Both the position numbers and the translations under genes were made by a program. Below are positions 1 to 5,274 of a stretch of 5,908 nucleotides of DNA, piece by piece. The DNA is taken from the NCBI GenBank assembly GCA_028716305.1, contig JAQUQA010000081.1:1-5908 (forward strand), written 5' to 3'. Origin of the DNA: Candidatus Omnitrophota bacterium. GTDB lineage: Bacteria > Omnitrophota > Gorgyraeia > Gygaellales > Profunditerraquicolaceae. Under the pieces are notes generated by a model. That model had not been told where the DNA came from and ran no database searches. It saw only the letters and a program-made list of their open reading frames with translations. Numbering within the stretch: position 1 is the stretch's first letter; each line of letters starts with the position of its first letter.

Positions 1-206
1 TTGGTAAACTGCTCGATCGAATCCTGCCTGGCCTTGATCTGTTTTCTGATCACCACAACCACTTCACTGTCGTCAAGCTTGTTTTTCTTCTTGGCAAAGG
101 CCGTGTTGATCAGATCGGCGCGCAGGAAACTTAAAACTGATGATTTTAACGCGTCTTTCTGTTTCATCGCCTGCTTGTAATCGTCAAGGATCTTATCTTC
201 CAGCAT
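1..206 (-). CDS. yqeY: YqeY-like protein (GatB/YqeY family), N-terminal part
   Basis: The gene starts at the ATG at 206-204 and runs off the left edge, so only about 68 residues are visible of a family that is usually near 150. The translation opens MLEDKILDDYKQAMKQKD and continues with a leucine-rich stretch (SVLSFLRADLIN), a lysine cluster, DDSEVVVVIRKQIKARQ and DSIEQF. This order of helices, especially the 'EVVVVIRKQIKAR.DSIEQF' segment, is typical of YqeY. YqeY proteins resemble the C-terminal tRNA-binding part of GatB, the glutamyl-tRNA(Gln) amidotransferase subunit. A role in tRNA-dependent amidation has been suggested, but the true function is not established. The start is supported by a purine-rich Shine-Dalgarno tract (AGAAGGGGG) just upstream. 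The gene lies 19 nt after the kinase stop and is probably the next cistron of the same operon. The family call is confident; the function is not. Confidence 0.85.
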   Translation of the reverse strand, partial: MLEDKILDDYKQAMKQKDALKSSVLSFLRADLINTAFAKKKNKLDDSEVVVVIRKQIKARQDSIEQFT

Positions 207-210
207 GCTT

Positions 211-219
211 CCCCCTTCT
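211..219 (-). promoter_or_regulatory. Ribosome binding site of yqeY
   Basis: On the minus strand AGAAGGGGG ends 4 nt before the ATG at 206. The purine run fits a Shine-Dalgarno element. It lies wholly in the 19-nt gap after the kinase stop codon, so yqeY can initiate independently of the gene before it. Confidence 0.6.
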
Positions 220-225
220 TTCAAT

Positions 226-1125
226 TTAAAAAACCACGCTCTTTCTGAATTCAGCGAGACGGCGCTCCAGGTCCCGGCGCGTAAATAAAGCGGTCCGTTT
301 TAAACCAAAACCTTCGATATTATATGAGGCGGCTACCGTACCATAGGCCAATGCTTTTTTCAGGACGGAGGAATTGATCTTTCCGGTACGTGCCAGGTGC
401 CCCATAAACCCTCCGGCAAAGGTGTCCCCTGCCCCGGTAGGATCAACCACCTTTTCCACCGGATAGCCCGGAAGAGAACAGATGAATTCATCGCCACAAA
501 ACAACACACCGTGCTCGCCTTTTTTCACCAGGACCATCTGCGGGCCGAACCTCAACAAAGACTTGGCCGCCCTGACCAGATTGGTTTCTCCGGATAACTG
601 CCGGGCCTCCTGGTCATTGGCGACGAAGATATTCACTTTCTTCAAAAGGGACAAAAGCGAAGCCCGTTTATTGTTAATCCAGTAATTCATACTGTCTAAG
701 GCGACCAGCTGCGGGGAATGCATGTGCCCCAAGAGATGCTTCTGCAAATCGGGATCAATATTGGCCAGGAAAATGTTCTTGATCCGTCTTTGCGCGTGCG
801 AGACGCTTGGCCGGAAGGCCAGAAGCACGCCCAATTCAGTGCTTAAGGTAAGCGCTGAATTCAGGTCTCCGGCATACTCTCCGCTCCATTGGAAGGTCTT
901 GCCCGGCGAACGGATCAGGGAACTTAAGATCAACCCCTTTTGCCGCAAGAAATCAATGTGTTTCTGCGGAAAGTCTTTTCCCACGATAGCCACCAGGTTG
1001 ACCGTGGTGAACAACCTGGCAGACATGGAAAAATGCACTGCCGACCCCCCTAGAATCCTGCTCCTTGTCCCGCAAGGGGTCTTTACCGTATCCAATGCTA
1101 CAGTCCCTAAAACCAGTATGCTCAT
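226..1125 (-). CDS. PfkB-family (ribokinase-like) carbohydrate/nucleoside kinase, substrate unknown
   Basis: A 299-residue cytosolic kinase of the PfkB/ribokinase fold, expected to transfer phosphate from ATP to a sugar, nucleoside or related alcohol. The N-terminal strand MSILVLGTVALDTV is followed by the substrate-side Gly-Gly (LGGSAVHFS, residues 25-33). The C-terminal signature DPTGAGDTF (228-236) forms the anion hole and carries the predicted catalytic base D234. K201-K202-G203 belongs to the usual nucleotide-side segment. Length is normal for the family. The open frame extends upstream to an ATG at 1164, but I chose the ATG at 1125: it forms a 4-nt ATGA overlap with the uppP stop, and MSILVLG is the natural first beta strand. 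The 13 extra residues would lie inside uppP and look unlike the family. No Shine-Dalgarno is evident, so translation probably depends on coupling to uppP. The residues LANIDPDLQ (120-128) and LDSMNYWI (143-150) suggest a particular uncharacterised PfkB subgroup. I cannot assign adenosine, ribose, fructose or another substrate. Confidence 0.9.
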   Translation of the reverse strand: MSILVLGTVALDTVKTPCGTRSRILGGSAVHFSMSARLFTTVNLVAIVGKDFPQKHIDFLRQKGLILSSLIRSPGKTFQWSGEYAGDLNSALTLSTELGVLLAFRPSVSHAQRRIKNIFLANIDPDLQKHLLGHMHSPQLVALDSMNYWINNKRASLLSLLKKVNIFVANDQEARQLSGETNLVRAAKSLLRFGPQMVLVKKGEHGVLFCGDEFICSLPGYPVEKVVDPTGAGDTFAGGFMGHLARTGKINSSVLKKALAYGTVAASYNIEGFGLKRTALFTRRDLERRLAEFRKSVVF

Positions 1126-1865
1126 TTTATAAAAAGTAGTGCCAGTACGCCTATTAAGATACAATAATATCCGAAATAATGCAACTTTGTTTTACGGATT
1201 ATCAGCCGCAGGATCCAGAGGGCCAATAATCCGAAGATCAGGCTGGCAAAAAATCCCGCGCTAAGATTTACCCCGTTGCCCTTCAATGACAGGCCGATCT
1301 CTCCCCATTCCAGGACGGTTGCCCCGATGATCGCCGGCAGGAATATTAAAAAAGAAAACTTAAAACTTGTCTGGCGGTCCACCTTGCGAAACAATAATGT
1401 GGAGATGGTCATCCCGGAACGCGATATCCCGGGGATAATCGCGATCGCCTGGGTAAAACCCAGAATAATCGCGTCTTTGATCCCGATAACCTTGCTTTTC
1501 GAATCCATGAATTTCCTCGCCCAGATCAGGATCAGGCCGTTAAAGACCAGGGCAAGGGCCACCAGACGCCAGGAAGTAAAGAGCCTTTCAAAGAAACCCT
1601 TGCCCGCCAGGCCGATTGCCCCAGTAATCAAAGTAACCACCAGGATAAGCAGCAAGGTCGATCTGTCCCTGATTGCCGCGATAATATCTTTATAAAAAAA
1701 GATTACCACGGCGGCAACACTGCCTAAATGCAATACCAGGGTAAGGGCGATCTCTTCACCGGAGAGCCCGAATAATTTTTGCATAATCACCAGGTGCCCG
1801 GAGCTGCTCACCGGCAAAAATTCGGTCACCCCCTGAAGCATTCCGAGAAAAATATACTTTAACAT
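1122..1865 (-). CDS. uppP: Undecaprenyl-diphosphatase UppP (BacA family)
   Basis: A 247-residue polytopic inner-membrane enzyme that dephosphorylates undecaprenyl pyrophosphate to undecaprenyl phosphate. It recycles the lipid carrier for peptidoglycan and other surface polymers, and raised levels give bacitracin resistance in other bacteria. The N-terminal motif Q11-GVT-E15-FLPVSSSGH24 is the family's (E/Q)xxxE active-site motif plus the conserved Ser and His. The second signature PGISRSG (145-151) contains the essential Arg (R149). Both fall in hydrophobic segments, and roughly seven to eight membrane spans are visible. The protein is somewhat shorter than E. coli BacA (273 residues), with compact loops. 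The start is well fixed: a TAA lies in frame two codons upstream of the ATG at 1865, and the next Met (M9) would cut into the first membrane segment. It follows the CPBP protease gene by 25 nt and its TGA overlaps the kinase ATG. It is probably expressed constitutively within the operon. Confidence 0.97.
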   Translation of the reverse strand: MLKYIFLGMLQGVTEFLPVSSSGHLVIMQKLFGLSGEEIALTLVLHLGSVAAVVIFFYKDIIAAIRDRSTLLLILVVTLITGAIGLAGKGFFERLFTSWRLVALALVFNGLILIWARKFMDSKSKVIGIKDAIILGFTQAIAIIPGISRSGMTISTLLFRKVDRQTSFKFSFLIFLPAIIGATVLEWGEIGLSLKGNGVNLSAGFFASLIFGLLALWILRLIIRKTKLHYFGYYCILIGVLALLFIK

Positions 1866-1878
1866 CGCCTTTTAAAAA

Positions 1879-1886
1879 CCTCCCCC
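1879..1886 (-). promoter_or_regulatory. Candidate ribosome binding site of uppP (long spacing)
   Basis: The minus strand reads GGGGGAGG in the 25-nt gap between the CPBP stop and the uppP ATG. It is a strong Shine-Dalgarno match but sits 13 nt from the ATG, longer than the usual 5-9. A weaker AAAAGG sits only 2 nt from the ATG. The spacer TTTTTAAAA is self-complementary and might shorten the effective distance, which is speculation. No alternative start fits the strong site better, because an in-frame TAA blocks upstream extension. Confidence 0.45.
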
Positions 1887-1890
1887 AAGC

Positions 1891-3714
1891 CTATTGCTTA
1901 TAGACCTCTTTGATCGCCAGCGTCACCAACAAGGCATCCCAATCATGCCGAAGCAGCTCTTCGCGCAGTTGATCGCTGCCAAGGCCAGCCAGTTTTTTCC
2001 TGGAAACAAAATCAATCAATACCTCCAGATTATACCGCTGATTCTCGCTCAAAATCTCCGCGGCAGGTTCTTCCTGGTCCGGATGGTTGGCAAAATAGGC
2101 TTTTGCCGCCAGGAATAACGGCAGAAGCAGGATAAACAGCGCTCCCGAAAAAAGATAAAGGCTGGACTTTCCGAAAAGATACGGTGAAACCCCGAGAAAA
2201 ACATTGAAAAGATAATGCGCGACAATTACCGGGATGATCCCGTATCTTAAGAATACGAACCCAAACACAATCCCCAGTATCGTGACCTCAATGCTCCTGA
2301 ACCATACCGGATACACCGCGTACTGCGAATGTCCGATCCCCCAGATCAAAGCAGCGAAAATTACCGCCAAAAGCGTATTTTTCAGATACTTCTTTGCCCA
2401 GCTGACCCCAAAAAGGCGAAAGATCACTTCTTCCTGAAAACCGGCGGTGATCCCGATGACAAAAGCGGTAAAGAACGGCACGTAGGCCGAGGAGAACTGC
2501 GTCAAACTGGACCAGGTCTCCCAGACCCCCAGGTACCTTTGCCCCATCCGGAAGATGATTGCCTGCAGCCCCAGAAAAACCATAAAACAGAGGTACCCGA
2601 ACAACACCCCCCTGGCCAGGGCGCGGCTTAAAAATGAGGCACGCAGGAAATGCCAGAAAGAACTGTACTGCTTATCAGGAAACGCCTCCCGGCGCAGAAA
2701 CTCTCCCGCTACTCCGGGTAAAATGATCAACACTGTAAATATCGTCAGGCTGATCAGGACCTTTACCAGGTAGATGCCGAAAAACGCGGAAAACGATGAA
2801 GTAGTGGGATAAACCGCCAGCAGGCTTTGAAAGTCGTTGAACCACGAGAACAGGTTAAGCGCTATGATGACCAGCGCCGCCAACCAGAAAAAGTTCCGGC
2901 AGGCCGGCATCAGGACGCTGTCTTTTCTTTTCAGTAAAATAATGATTGAACAGCCCAGAATGAAGGTAAGCGCGAGAAAATGGATGGTATATAAATAATC
3001 CCCGAGAACCGCTTCTTTGGCGATCTGCCGGCCGAATTTTTCAGGAAGATCCAGTGCCCCCCGGTAAAAACCCCTGACCTCTTCTCCGGAAACCGTTGCT
3101 CCCAGAAGCAGCTTCGCCGCCCCCGCATCATTACCCCAGGGGATACGCGCCCCTTTTCTCTCCCAGGAAAAGGCGTAATCGGTCCTTAACTCATAACGCT
3201 TTGTTTTCTCTTCATGAAAATCGTAGTCGGCAAAATCGATCCCAAAGTTACGCCTGAGAAAATCTTCTGCCAGGGTCCTGGCGGCATCTTTCTCGATCAG
3301 GGGCCGAGCCGCCACCTCTTCGATGGCATGCACAAAACCTATCACCTGGGAGGTTTGCGGGCTGATCTCGATGCTATACTCTTCTTTCTGATACGGCCTG
3401 AAGAAACGTACCTCCCAGGAAAAAAGATCGTAATTATACTTTTTTATGAAATCCCGCTGGCCGTTGATCCCTAAGGTCTTCTGAAGATAACAGTCTGACC
3501 CGGCGTCGCTTTTAAAGACCACCGCCTTGCGGTAATCCCGAGTATCGACTTTTAAGGAGGCAAGGTAGTTTTGCGCGATAGACAAAGCCTGCCCTCTGTC
3601 TACCGAAAGGTCAACACAGGAAAGCCGCGGGTAACCAAATTTAAACCAGGCTCCGGCGAAGAACAGCGCCAGCAGGCCAAAAGCAACCCATTCCCTTAAA
3701 GTGATTTTTTTCAT
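1891..3714 (-). CDS. CPBP-family intramembrane protease (Abi/Rce1-like) with large N-terminal extracytoplasmic domain
   Basis: A 607-residue membrane protein whose C-terminal half is a CPBP (CAAX protease and bacteriocin-processing) glutamate-type intramembrane protease. Motif 1 is EEVIFR (428-433, with E428, E429 and R433), motif 2 is WGIGH (458-462, family FxxxH with Trp for Phe), and motif 3 is HYLFN (500-504). All predicted catalytic and zinc/water-binding residues are present. Layout: short basic N-terminus (KK), one membrane anchor at about 8-27, a soluble domain at about 30-235 with two similar halves, then about nine hydrophobic segments (about 239-262, 272-292, 307-335, 365-388, 407-426, 446-462, 474-489, 491-508, 518-540), and a hydrophilic tail (about 542-607). 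Many family members have only the 200-300-residue protease core, so this one is at least twice as long. The start at 3714 lies 4 nt after the pseudouridine synthase stop, with no clear Shine-Dalgarno, suggesting coupled translation. The substrate is unknown. Prokaryotic relatives have been linked to bacteriocin immunity, peptide maturation and anti-sigma cleavage, but nothing here selects one of these. Confidence 0.9.
   Translation of the reverse strand: MKKITLREWVAFGLLALFFAGAWFKFGYPRLSCVDLSVDRGQALSIAQNYLASLKVDTRDYRKAVVFKSDAGSDCYLQKTLGINGQRDFIKKYNYDLFSWEVRFFRPYQKEEYSIEISPQTSQVIGFVHAIEEVAARPLIEKDAARTLAEDFLRRNFGIDFADYDFHEEKTKRYELRTDYAFSWERKGARIPWGNDAGAAKLLLGATVSGEEVRGFYRGALDLPEKFGRQIAKEAVLGDYLYTIHFLALTFILGCSIIILLKRKDSVLMPACRNFFWLAALVIIALNLFSWFNDFQSLLAVYPTTSSFSAFFGIYLVKVLISLTIFTVLIILPGVAGEFLRREAFPDKQYSSFWHFLRASFLSRALARGVLFGYLCFMVFLGLQAIIFRMGQRYLGVWETWSSLTQFSSAYVPFFTAFVIGITAGFQEEVIFRLFGVSWAKKYLKNTLLAVIFAALIWGIGHSQYAVYPVWFRSIEVTILGIVFGFVFLRYGIIPVIVAHYLFNVFLGVSPYLFGKSSLYLFSGALFILLLPLFLAAKAYFANHPDQEEPAAEILSENQRYNLEVLIDFVSRKKLAGLGSDQLREELLRHDWDALLVTLAIKEVYKQ
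3052..3600 (-). other. Duplicated extracytoplasmic module in the CPBP protein (residues 39-221)
   Basis: Two halves of this soluble region can be aligned by eye. Half one (about 39-130) opens with a helix ALSIAQNYL, then a VDTRDYR turn, then FSWE (98-101), and closes on VIGF (124-127). Half two (about 140-221) opens with AARTLAEDFL, then GIDFADYDF, then FSWE (182-185), and closes on VRGF (213-216). The order helix, D-x-x-D-Y turn, FSWE strand, V-x-G-F strand is the same in both. This resembles the helix-plus-hairpin pattern of PepSY/YpeB-like domains, but that fold assignment is inference. By the topology of the preceding anchor (basic N-terminus inside) the module should face the periplasm or outside. 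Confidence 0.55.
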
Positions 3715-3718
3715 CGGC

Positions 3719-4345
3719 TCAACGGTTTTTCTGCAAGAAATCCAGAAGGTCTTGCGGTAACTGAGAATTAACCCGGATAATCTTTTTGCTTACCGGATGA
3801 ACAAATTCCAGTTGCTTGGCGTGCAGGAATACCCTTTTGGCCTTCAGCGGGAAGTCCCTGCGAAAGGCGAACCTGGTCTCCCCCACCAGCGGATGTCCGA
3901 TACTCTTGAAGTGCAGGCGAATCTGGTTTTTTCTTCCGGTCAAAGGAATTACTTCAGCCATCGCAAAATGCTTACCTTGTTCAACCACCCGATATTGCGT
4001 TAGCGCAGGCCTGCCATCCAACGGAGAATCTATCCTGCCTTGGGGGCTCTTCAAAACGCCTTGCACCAGGGCCAGGTAAAGTTTCTTCACTTTTTTCGCC
4101 GCAAACTCATCCATCATTTTTTTCTGCAGCGACTTGCCTTTCGCGTAAATGATCAGCCCGGAGGTTTCCCTGTCCAGGCGATGACAGGGATGGAGCCGGT
4201 AAGCGATACCCCGCTCTTTAAGATCGTCATTCAGGATACTACCGAGGGTGCGCCGGTCTTTTCCGGGGGCCGGAATAACTATCAAACCGGATGGCTTATC
4301 CGCCACCAGCAACCAATCGTCCTCATAGACAACCGGGATGTTCAT
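3719..4345 (-). CDS. RluA-family RNA pseudouridine synthase, single-domain (no S4 domain)
   Basis: A 208-residue cytosolic enzyme that isomerises uridine to pseudouridine in rRNA or tRNA. The start (VVYEDDWLLVADKPSGL, 5-21) is the standard first strand of the RluA catalytic domain. The signature HRLDRETSGL (55-64) carries the catalytic aspartate D58. KKLYLALV (87-94) supplies the conserved Lys/Tyr segment, TGRKNQIRLH (136-145) and the following GHPLVGE (150-156) form the core, and HAKQLEFVHP (175-184) ends it. There is no N-terminal S4 RNA-binding domain, so it is shaped like E. coli RluA (219 residues) or TruC rather than RluC/RluD. The target uridine cannot be read from the sequence. It lies 5 nt after nadA and 4 nt before the CPBP gene. 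The start context (TTTAAAGCCGATG) has no good Shine-Dalgarno, so re-initiation after nadA is likely. I give no gene symbol because the subfamily is not resolved. Confidence 0.94.
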   Translation of the reverse strand: MNIPVVYEDDWLLVADKPSGLIVIPAPGKDRRTLGSILNDDLKERGIAYRLHPCHRLDRETSGLIIYAKGKSLQKKMMDEFAAKKVKKLYLALVQGVLKSPQGRIDSPLDGRPALTQYRVVEQGKHFAMAEVIPLTGRKNQIRLHFKSIGHPLVGETRFAFRRDFPLKAKRVFLHAKQLEFVHPVSKKIIRVNSQLPQDLLDFLQKNR

Positions 4346-4350
4346 CGGCT

Positions 4351-5274
4351 TTAAATAATTTCCAGCATCCTGTCAATAGCCTGTTTGGCGCGCACGCGGA
4401 TCTCCGGACTCACCCTTACCTCTTCTTTCAGCTCCTCAAGCGCCCAAAGAATCTTCTCCTGGGTGGTACGTTTCATATTCGGGCAGACTGCCGCCTCGGT
4501 TGCGGGATAAAACTCCTTGGTCGGGTTATCTTTCTTGAGCCGGTAGATCAACCCCACTTCGGTAGCCACGATGATCTCCTTGGCCGGGGTTTCCTTGGCA
4601 AATTTGCACATCAGGCTGGTAGAAAGCACTTCATCCGAGAGGGCCAATACCTCAGGCAGGCATTCCGGATGAGCTACTACCTTGGCTTTAGGATGAAATT
4701 TTTTTTCGCGCTTAATATCTTCGGGAAGAATCTTCGCGTGCGTGGGGCAGAATCCTTTCCAGGCGATCAATTTACGGCCGGCCCTGCGGGAGGCATAGTC
4801 GGCCAGGTACTTATCCGGGATAAAAATAATCTCTTTTTTATCCTTGAGGGCGTTGACCACCGCCACGGCATTTGTCGAAGTACAGCAATAATCAAGCTCG
4901 GCCTTGACCTCCGCAGAGGTATTCACATAGCCGATCACCGCCGCCTCGGGGTGTTCCCCCTTAAGCCTCCTGACGTCTTCGGCTTTGATCATGTTCGCCA
5001 TCGGACAGCCGGCATTGATATCCGGCATGATGATTTTTCTCTCCGGGCAGATAATCGAAGCGGTCTCTGCCATAAAATAAACCCCGCAAAAAACAATGAC
5101 TTCGGCATCGGTCTTTGCCGCCCGGCGGCTTAATTCCAATGAGTCCCCGTGAAAATCAGCCACGTCCTGCACCTCGGGCAGCTGATAATTATGCGCCAGG
5201 ATAACGGCGTTACGCTTCTTCTTCAGCTCCCTGATCTTGACCTCTAGATCCCTTAACTCTTTAATCGTCTTCAT
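4351..5274 (-). CDS. nadA: Quinolinate synthase NadA
   Basis: A 307-residue oxygen-sensitive [4Fe-4S] enzyme that condenses iminoaspartate with dihydroxyacetone phosphate to quinolinate in de novo NAD synthesis. Near the N-terminus is the hallmark ILAHNYQLPEVQDVADF (25-41), followed by GDSLELSR (43-50). The three cluster cysteines expected for the family appear in the proper contexts: C90 (AGCPMAN), C176 (KGFCPTH) and C264 (AAVCPNMK). Further conserved stretches are YVNTSAEVKAE (116-126), CCTSTNA (130-136), HPEC (202-205), the ATE motif (237-239) and FYPATE (255-260). Length matches the compact three-cysteine class. The ATG at 5274 lies 14 nt inside mnmA and has an excellent Shine-Dalgarno, so the start is secure. 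The usual partners nadB (L-aspartate oxidase) and nadC are absent from the window, so iminoaspartate must come from an enzyme encoded elsewhere (NadB or an aspartate dehydrogenase). Confidence 0.98.
   Translation of the reverse strand: MKTIKELRDLEVKIRELKKKRNAVILAHNYQLPEVQDVADFHGDSLELSRRAAKTDAEVIVFCGVYFMAETASIICPERKIIMPDINAGCPMANMIKAEDVRRLKGEHPEAAVIGYVNTSAEVKAELDYCCTSTNAVAVVNALKDKKEIIFIPDKYLADYASRRAGRKLIAWKGFCPTHAKILPEDIKREKKFHPKAKVVAHPECLPEVLALSDEVLSTSLMCKFAKETPAKEIIVATEVGLIYRLKKDNPTKEFYPATEAAVCPNMKRTTQEKILWALEELKEEVRVSPEIRVRAKQAIDRMLEII

Noticed and set aside
207..225. Possible terminator between the kinase and yqeY
   Set aside because: The 19-nt gap holds only the yqeY ribosome binding site and an A/T-rich stretch. 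There is no stem-loop.
722..1132. A 136-codon plus-strand open frame opposite the PfkB kinase
   Set aside because: It is antisense to a kinase with intact signature motifs, and its product is unlike any family I know.
1126..1164. A 13-residue N-terminal extension of the PfkB kinase to the ATG at 1164
   Set aside because: The extension lies inside uppP and has no family similarity. The ATG at 1125 gives the standard first strand and a classic ATGA overlap.
1276..1695. A 139-codon plus-strand open frame opposite uppP
   Set aside because: It overlaps conserved uppP coding sequence, has no recognisable motif, and would break the fully minus-strand operon layout.
2931..3131. A 66-codon minus-strand open frame inside the CPBP gene in another frame
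   Set aside because: It lies within an uninterrupted CPBP reading frame. There is no sign of a frameshift, and the product looks like an out-of-frame translation.
4291..5133. A 280-codon open frame on the plus strand antisense to nadA
   Set aside because: It lies over nadA, whose three cluster cysteines and all family motifs are intact on the other strand. The plus-strand product has no recognisable domain and is rich in Arg, His and Gly as expected of an antisense shadow. Its length reflects codon bias of nadA.
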